Origin: Gammaproteobacteria bacterium
Lineage (GTDB): Bacteria; Pseudomonadota; Gammaproteobacteria; DSM-19610
Direction: 5' to 3'
Assembly: GCA_030618475.1 (NCBI GenBank)
Contig: JAUXDG010000082.1
Location: forward strand, 1-10,419
Length of the DNA stretch: 10,419 bases
Shown: positions 8,760-10,419 of the stretch, piece by piece
Numbering within the stretch: the stretch's first letter is position 1
Layout: the number at the start of each line of letters is the position of its first letter
The notes under the pieces: generated by a model
Told to the model about the DNA's origin: nothing
Database searches by the model: none
The model's input: only the letters and a program-made list of their open reading frames with translations
Position numbers and translations under genes: made by a program

Positions 8760-8937
8760 TACTATGGAGTACAGACGTTGGTCGACATAAGTTTTCTGGA
8801 CACGCTGTACCCCAGGGCACCCTCTCTCGCCTACGGCGATTCACCTTGTGAAATACATCCCTGTACGCTCGACGGCCGCGTCCATGCGGCCGACGGTCCC
8901 TCAAGCTTATGTCGACCAACGTCTGTACTCCTCAGTA
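8760..8937. repeat. 178-bp MITE-like element with long terminal inverted repeats
   Basis: The arms 8766-8791 and 8906-8931 are exact reverse complements over 26 bases (left arm begins GGAGTACAGACG; right arm ends CGTCTGTACTCC). Outward, pairing continues after a 2-base mismatch to 8760-8763 and 8934-8937, so both ends finish in TA. Inward, 8791-8801 and 8896-8906 pair again except for a U-G wobble and a symmetric 3-base mismatch. The total is about 40 bp of imperfect palindrome around a 94-bp centre. No transposase is encoded. Terminal TA duplication with inverted repeats is typical of non-autonomous IS630/Tc1-mariner elements, but that assignment is inference from one copy. The element fills the fdxA-addB gap: 9 bases after the fdxA stop and 19 bases before the addB start. 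The inverted repeat is certain; mobility is not. Confidence 0.8.
8827..8892. repeat. REP-like run of four short hairpins inside the element
   Basis: Four small inverted repeats stand in near-contiguous order: TCGCC-TAC-GGCGA (8827-8839), TTCAC-CTT-GTGAA (8840-8852), TACA-TCCC-TGTA (8854-8865) and CGGCCGC-GTCCAT-GCGGCCG (8873-8892). The block around ATACATCCCTGTA followed by a GC-rich stem with a TCCATG loop looks like intergenic REP-type repeats I recall from gammaproteobacterial genomes, though no family name can be given without a search. No open frame through this block resembles a protein. It could be the original REP-like sequence carried as cargo, or the structured centre of the element. 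Confidence 0.6.
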
Positions 8938-8946
8938 ACACGCGGC

Positions 8947-9270
8947 TCAACGCTCCAACAGCTTGAATTTGGCTTCCTTGCCATTCCATTCATCGGCATC
9001 GGCTGGGGCTTCCTTCATCTGGGTTATCACAGGCCATCCCTGCGCCAGTTCTGCATTGAGTTCCAGAAATTGCTGCTGGCCTGCAGGCAGGTCATCTTCG
9101 GGGAAAATAGCTTCGGCGGGGCACTCCGGTTCACACAATGTACAGTCAATGCACTCCTCGGGGTCAATCACCAGAATGTTAGGACCTTCGTGAAAACAAT
9201 CCACGGGACAGACTTCCACACAATCTGTGTATTTACATTTGATACAGTTTTCACCCACCACAAACGTCAT
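8947..9270 (-). CDS. fdxA: FdxA, 7Fe (3Fe-4S/4Fe-4S) ferredoxin (107 aa)
   Basis: The protein closely matches Azotobacter vinelandii ferredoxin I: NCIKCKYTDCVEVCPVDCF at the N-terminus, then ECIDCTLCEPECP, and the same LER C-terminus. Counting the initiator Met, cysteines 9, 17 and 50 should bind the 3Fe-4S cluster and 21, 40, 43 and 46 the 4Fe-4S cluster; Cys12 and Cys25 are the extra conserved cysteines of the family. It is a soluble low-potential electron carrier whose partner cannot be told from this window. The ATG at 9270 has a full AGGAGG (9276-9281) with 5 bases between, which suggests strong translation. It lies on the mutS strand, and fdxA near mutS is a known gammaproteobacterial arrangement. 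The repeat element begins 9 bases after its stop. Confidence 0.96.
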   Translation of the reverse strand: MTFVVGENCIKCKYTDCVEVCPVDCFHEGPNILVIDPEECIDCTLCEPECPAEAIFPEDDLPAGQQQFLELNAELAQGWPVITQMKEAPADADEWNGKEAKFKLLER

Positions 9271-9294
9271 GACCGCCTCCTGCTTGAAACGGGG

Positions 9295-9444
9295 CTAATG
9301 ATACACGGATTGATCAGGGTGGGGCCAGGAGCCTGTCGGCGTAGCGGCCTCGATGCAGTTACGGCCCCGTTCCCTGGCGTGGTAGAGCATTCTGTCGGCA
9401 GCCTGCCGATATTCGGACGCTGAGACAATTGACTTAATTTGGCA
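9295..9444 (-). pseudogene. Remnant of a GGDEF (diguanylate cyclase) gene, C-terminal end
   Basis: Between in-frame stops at 9447-9445 (TGA) and 9297-9295 (TAG) the minus strand encodes about 49 residues. The middle reads EYRQAADRMLYHARERGRN followed by CIEAAT. This fits the last helix and strand of GGDEF domains, whose usual pattern is A-D-x-A-L-Y-x-A-K-x-x-G-R-N-x-V. The rest of a GGDEF domain, including the GG[DE]EF signature and the VTVSIG strand, is missing upstream, and 9445-9500 gives nothing recognisable in the other frames I read. There is no start codon or ribosome site. I take it as the tail of a cyclase gene left after a deletion. It lies 24 bases upstream of fdxA, so it probably now serves as the fdxA promoter region. 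Identification is by eye from a short match. Confidence 0.62.
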
Positions 9445-9500
9445 TCAAACTTGCCGCTAAACCTGGTAACGACGGATATTTGTCGCAGGGACCCATCGGT

Positions 9501-9977
9501 ATGGCTGGATCATTTTTAAAAATTTCTGTCTGCTTGCTGGCCTGCCTGGTCACCAATATGGTGGTGGCGGCCTCTTACAAAACCATTCCCATGAACCAGA
9601 AGCGGCTGGCGACCTATTACATTCAGGCCAATATGCAGGGCACTGGCGCGGTCGAATTCATGGTGGACACTGGCGCCGGTTACACCACAATCAATGAACA
9701 CACTCTGGAACGCTTAAAACAGGCCGGTAACGCTGAATATGTCGGTCAACTGACCGGCGTGATGGCCGATGGCACACAGCACGAGTTGCCGGTCTATCGC
9801 ATCAAACACCTGATTCTGGGTGAAGACTGTGTATTGAAAGATGTCGAGGCCGCTATTTTCCCACGGAATACACGTATGCTGCTCGGCTTGAGCGCACTGG
9901 AAAAGGCGGCGCCTTTCGTGTTTTCTATCGATCCCCCCCGTCTGAGTCTGAGCAACTGCGGCACAGTGACCAGCTGA
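9501..9977 (+). CDS. Exported retropepsin-like (clan AA) aspartic protease (158 aa)
   Basis: The protein has one pepsin-type active-site motif, FMVDTGAGYTTI, with Asp56 in DTGA, followed by a hydrophobic-glycine motif MLLGLSAL (Gly129) near the C-terminus. This is the layout of single-domain retropepsins, which act as homodimers and are found in proteobacteria (families like TIGR02281). Residues 5-24 form a hydrophobic signal segment ending in VVAAS, so export to the periplasm with cleavage after Ala23 or Ala24 is likely. A TTG at 9480 would add seven residues, but the ATG at 9501 has AGGGA at 9487-9491 with 9 bases between and gives a cleaner signal peptide. The gene stands alone, opposite to mutS and fdxA, and ends with its own terminator. 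The substrate is unknown. LLAC at residues 12-15 comes too early for a normal lipobox. Confidence 0.85.
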   Translation: MAGSFLKISVCLLACLVTNMVVAASYKTIPMNQKRLATYYIQANMQGTGAVEFMVDTGAGYTTINEHTLERLKQAGNAEYVGQLTGVMADGTQHELPVYRIKHLILGEDCVLKDVEAAIFPRNTRMLLGLSALEKAAPFVFSIDPPRLSLSNCGTVTS

Positions 9978-10041
9978 ACCCGTCGAAGTGCTGAACGAGC
10001 CATCTGCCGGACAGTAAATGCCCATTGCCGGTGGTTTCAAT

Positions 10042-10071
10042 ACGGGCCTACTGACACCGGCCCGTTTTTTT
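10042..10071 (+). terminator. Intrinsic terminator after the aspartic protease gene
   Basis: ACGGGCC (10042-10048) and GGCCCGT (10059-10065) form a perfect 7-bp GC-rich stem with a 10-base loop, directly followed by a T-run through 10071 on the plus strand. It ends transcription of the retropepsin gene 65 bases after its stop. The T-run touches the mutS stop codon (10072-10070). On the minus strand the hairpin follows mutS but lacks a U-run, so efficient termination of mutS there is doubtful. Confidence 0.85.
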
Positions 10072-10419
10072 ATAGTGCGTGATCGTCGGCTATTGCTTTG
10101 AGTTGGTAGAGCAGTTCCAGCGCCTCGCGAGGTGTCAGGTTATCGGGTTCGATACCCTGAAATGCATCCACCAGCGGGCACTCTTCCTCGTGCTTGAACA
10201 TATCGATCTGTTGCTGTGTTTTGCCATCCGGGTGCAGCGCATGTGTCTGACCGGTTTCGAGTTGACGCAGGATGTCCCGGCCCTGCTCCAGTACCCGGTC
10301 CGGCACACCGGCCAGGGCAGCGACCTGCAGTCCGTAACTGCGGCTGGCGGGCCCGTCCTTGACCGTGTGCAGGAAAACGATACGTTCGCCGTGTTCCACT
10401 GCATCAAGGTGTACGTTGG
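10070..10419 (-). CDS. mutS: MutS, DNA mismatch repair protein, C-terminal end (partial)
   Basis: The gene runs off the right edge of the window; the last 115 residues are visible, ending at TAA (10072-10070). NVHLDAVEHGERIVFLHTV and the following SRSYGLQVAALAGVP match the end of the MutS ATPase domain, where this block follows the Walker B and dimer-contact region. The final segment LTPREALELLYQLKAI matches the C-terminal tetramer-forming tail of full-length MutS. Between them, QIDMF (10210-10196) fits the beta-clamp binding consensus Q-x-x-[LM]-F; E. coli MutS has QMSLL at the equivalent place. The mismatch-binding and Walker A regions are outside the window. The codon at 10399 is an internal GTG (Val), not a start. 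Confidence 0.96.
   Translation of the reverse strand, partial: NVHLDAVEHGERIVFLHTVKDGPASRSYGLQVAALAGVPDRVLEQGRDILRQLETGQTHALHPDGKTQQQIDMFKHEEECPLVDAFQGIEPDNLTPREALELLYQLKAIADDHAL

Noticed and set aside
8827..8892. Possible CRISPR-like or direct repeat array
   Set aside because: The units are palindromes of different sequence and length with no shared repeat or spacers.
9298..9303. TATCAT on the minus strand as an fdxA -10 box
   Set aside because: The hexamer and its distance to the start are plausible, but no -35 box is visible at normal spacing, so I did not list it as a promoter.
8697..9423. Open frames on the plus strand crossing the repeat element, fdxA and the GGDEF remnant
   Set aside because: They run antisense to fdxA and through the palindromes, lack ribosome sites and have no recognisable protein features.
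9429..9434. TTGACT as a -35 box for the retropepsin gene
   Set aside because: It matches the consensus at 5 of 6 positions, but no acceptable -10 box lies 16-18 bases downstream.
9480..9500. TTG start for the retropepsin gene
   Set aside because: It adds seven residues ahead of the signal peptide and has no ribosome site; the ATG at 9501 has AGGGA at proper spacing.
9534..9545. Lipobox-like LLAC in the retropepsin signal region
   Set aside because: The cysteine is residue 15 and falls inside the hydrophobic core with more hydrophobic residues after it, so a type I cleavage site at VVAAS is more likely.
10042..10071. Terminator for mutS on the minus strand
   Set aside because: The stem follows the mutS stop, but the minus strand has no U-run after it; the signal is oriented for the plus-strand gene.

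Overview
This window looks like a chromosomal segment of a gammaproteobacterium with moderately high GC. The signs are a 7Fe ferredoxin (FdxA) very like Azotobacter ferredoxin I, lying on the same strand as the 3' end of mutS (a mutS/fdxA neighbourhood known from pseudomonads), a CnoX/YbbN-type thioredoxin-TPR protein, and a beta/gamma-proteobacterial type of AddB-like nuclease. No taxonomic search was run, so this placement is inference.

Layout. 1-150 is non-coding and has a small imperfect hairpin. 151-1551 (+) encodes a 466-residue protein of a conserved family with no function I can assign. It meets cnoX tail to tail with only 4 bases between the stops. The minus strand then carries, in transcription order from high to low coordinates: the mutS 3' end (10419-10070), a fragment of a GGDEF gene (9444-9295), fdxA (9270-8947), a repeat-rich 178-bp element (8937-8760), an AddB-like nuclease (8740-5840), an AddA-like helicase-nuclease (5847-2461) and cnoX (2419-1556). 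One small gene on the plus strand, an exported retropepsin-like aspartic protease (9501-9977), sits between mutS and the GGDEF remnant and ends in a clear intrinsic terminator.

How the genes fit together. addB and addA overlap by 8 bases and should make the two subunits of an AddAB-type double-strand-break resection enzyme. AddA keeps the helicase motifs and a C-terminal PD-(D/E)XK nuclease. AddB keeps its own nuclease motif and the four cysteines expected for an iron-sulfur cluster. cnoX follows after 41 bases and may be co-transcribed, giving an addB-addA-thioredoxin order like the addB-addA-trxA order I recall from alphaproteobacteria. mutS (mismatch repair) nearby makes this a genome-maintenance neighbourhood.

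The most unusual feature is the element between fdxA and addB. A perfect 26-bp inverted repeat, extending imperfectly to TA dinucleotides at both outer ends, encloses a run of four consecutive short hairpins. It resembles a MITE carrying a REP-like core, and its position suggests it could separate fdxA expression from addB expression. I found no RNA genes, CRISPR array, complete insertion sequence or prophage. I did not find a wholly new multi-gene system.
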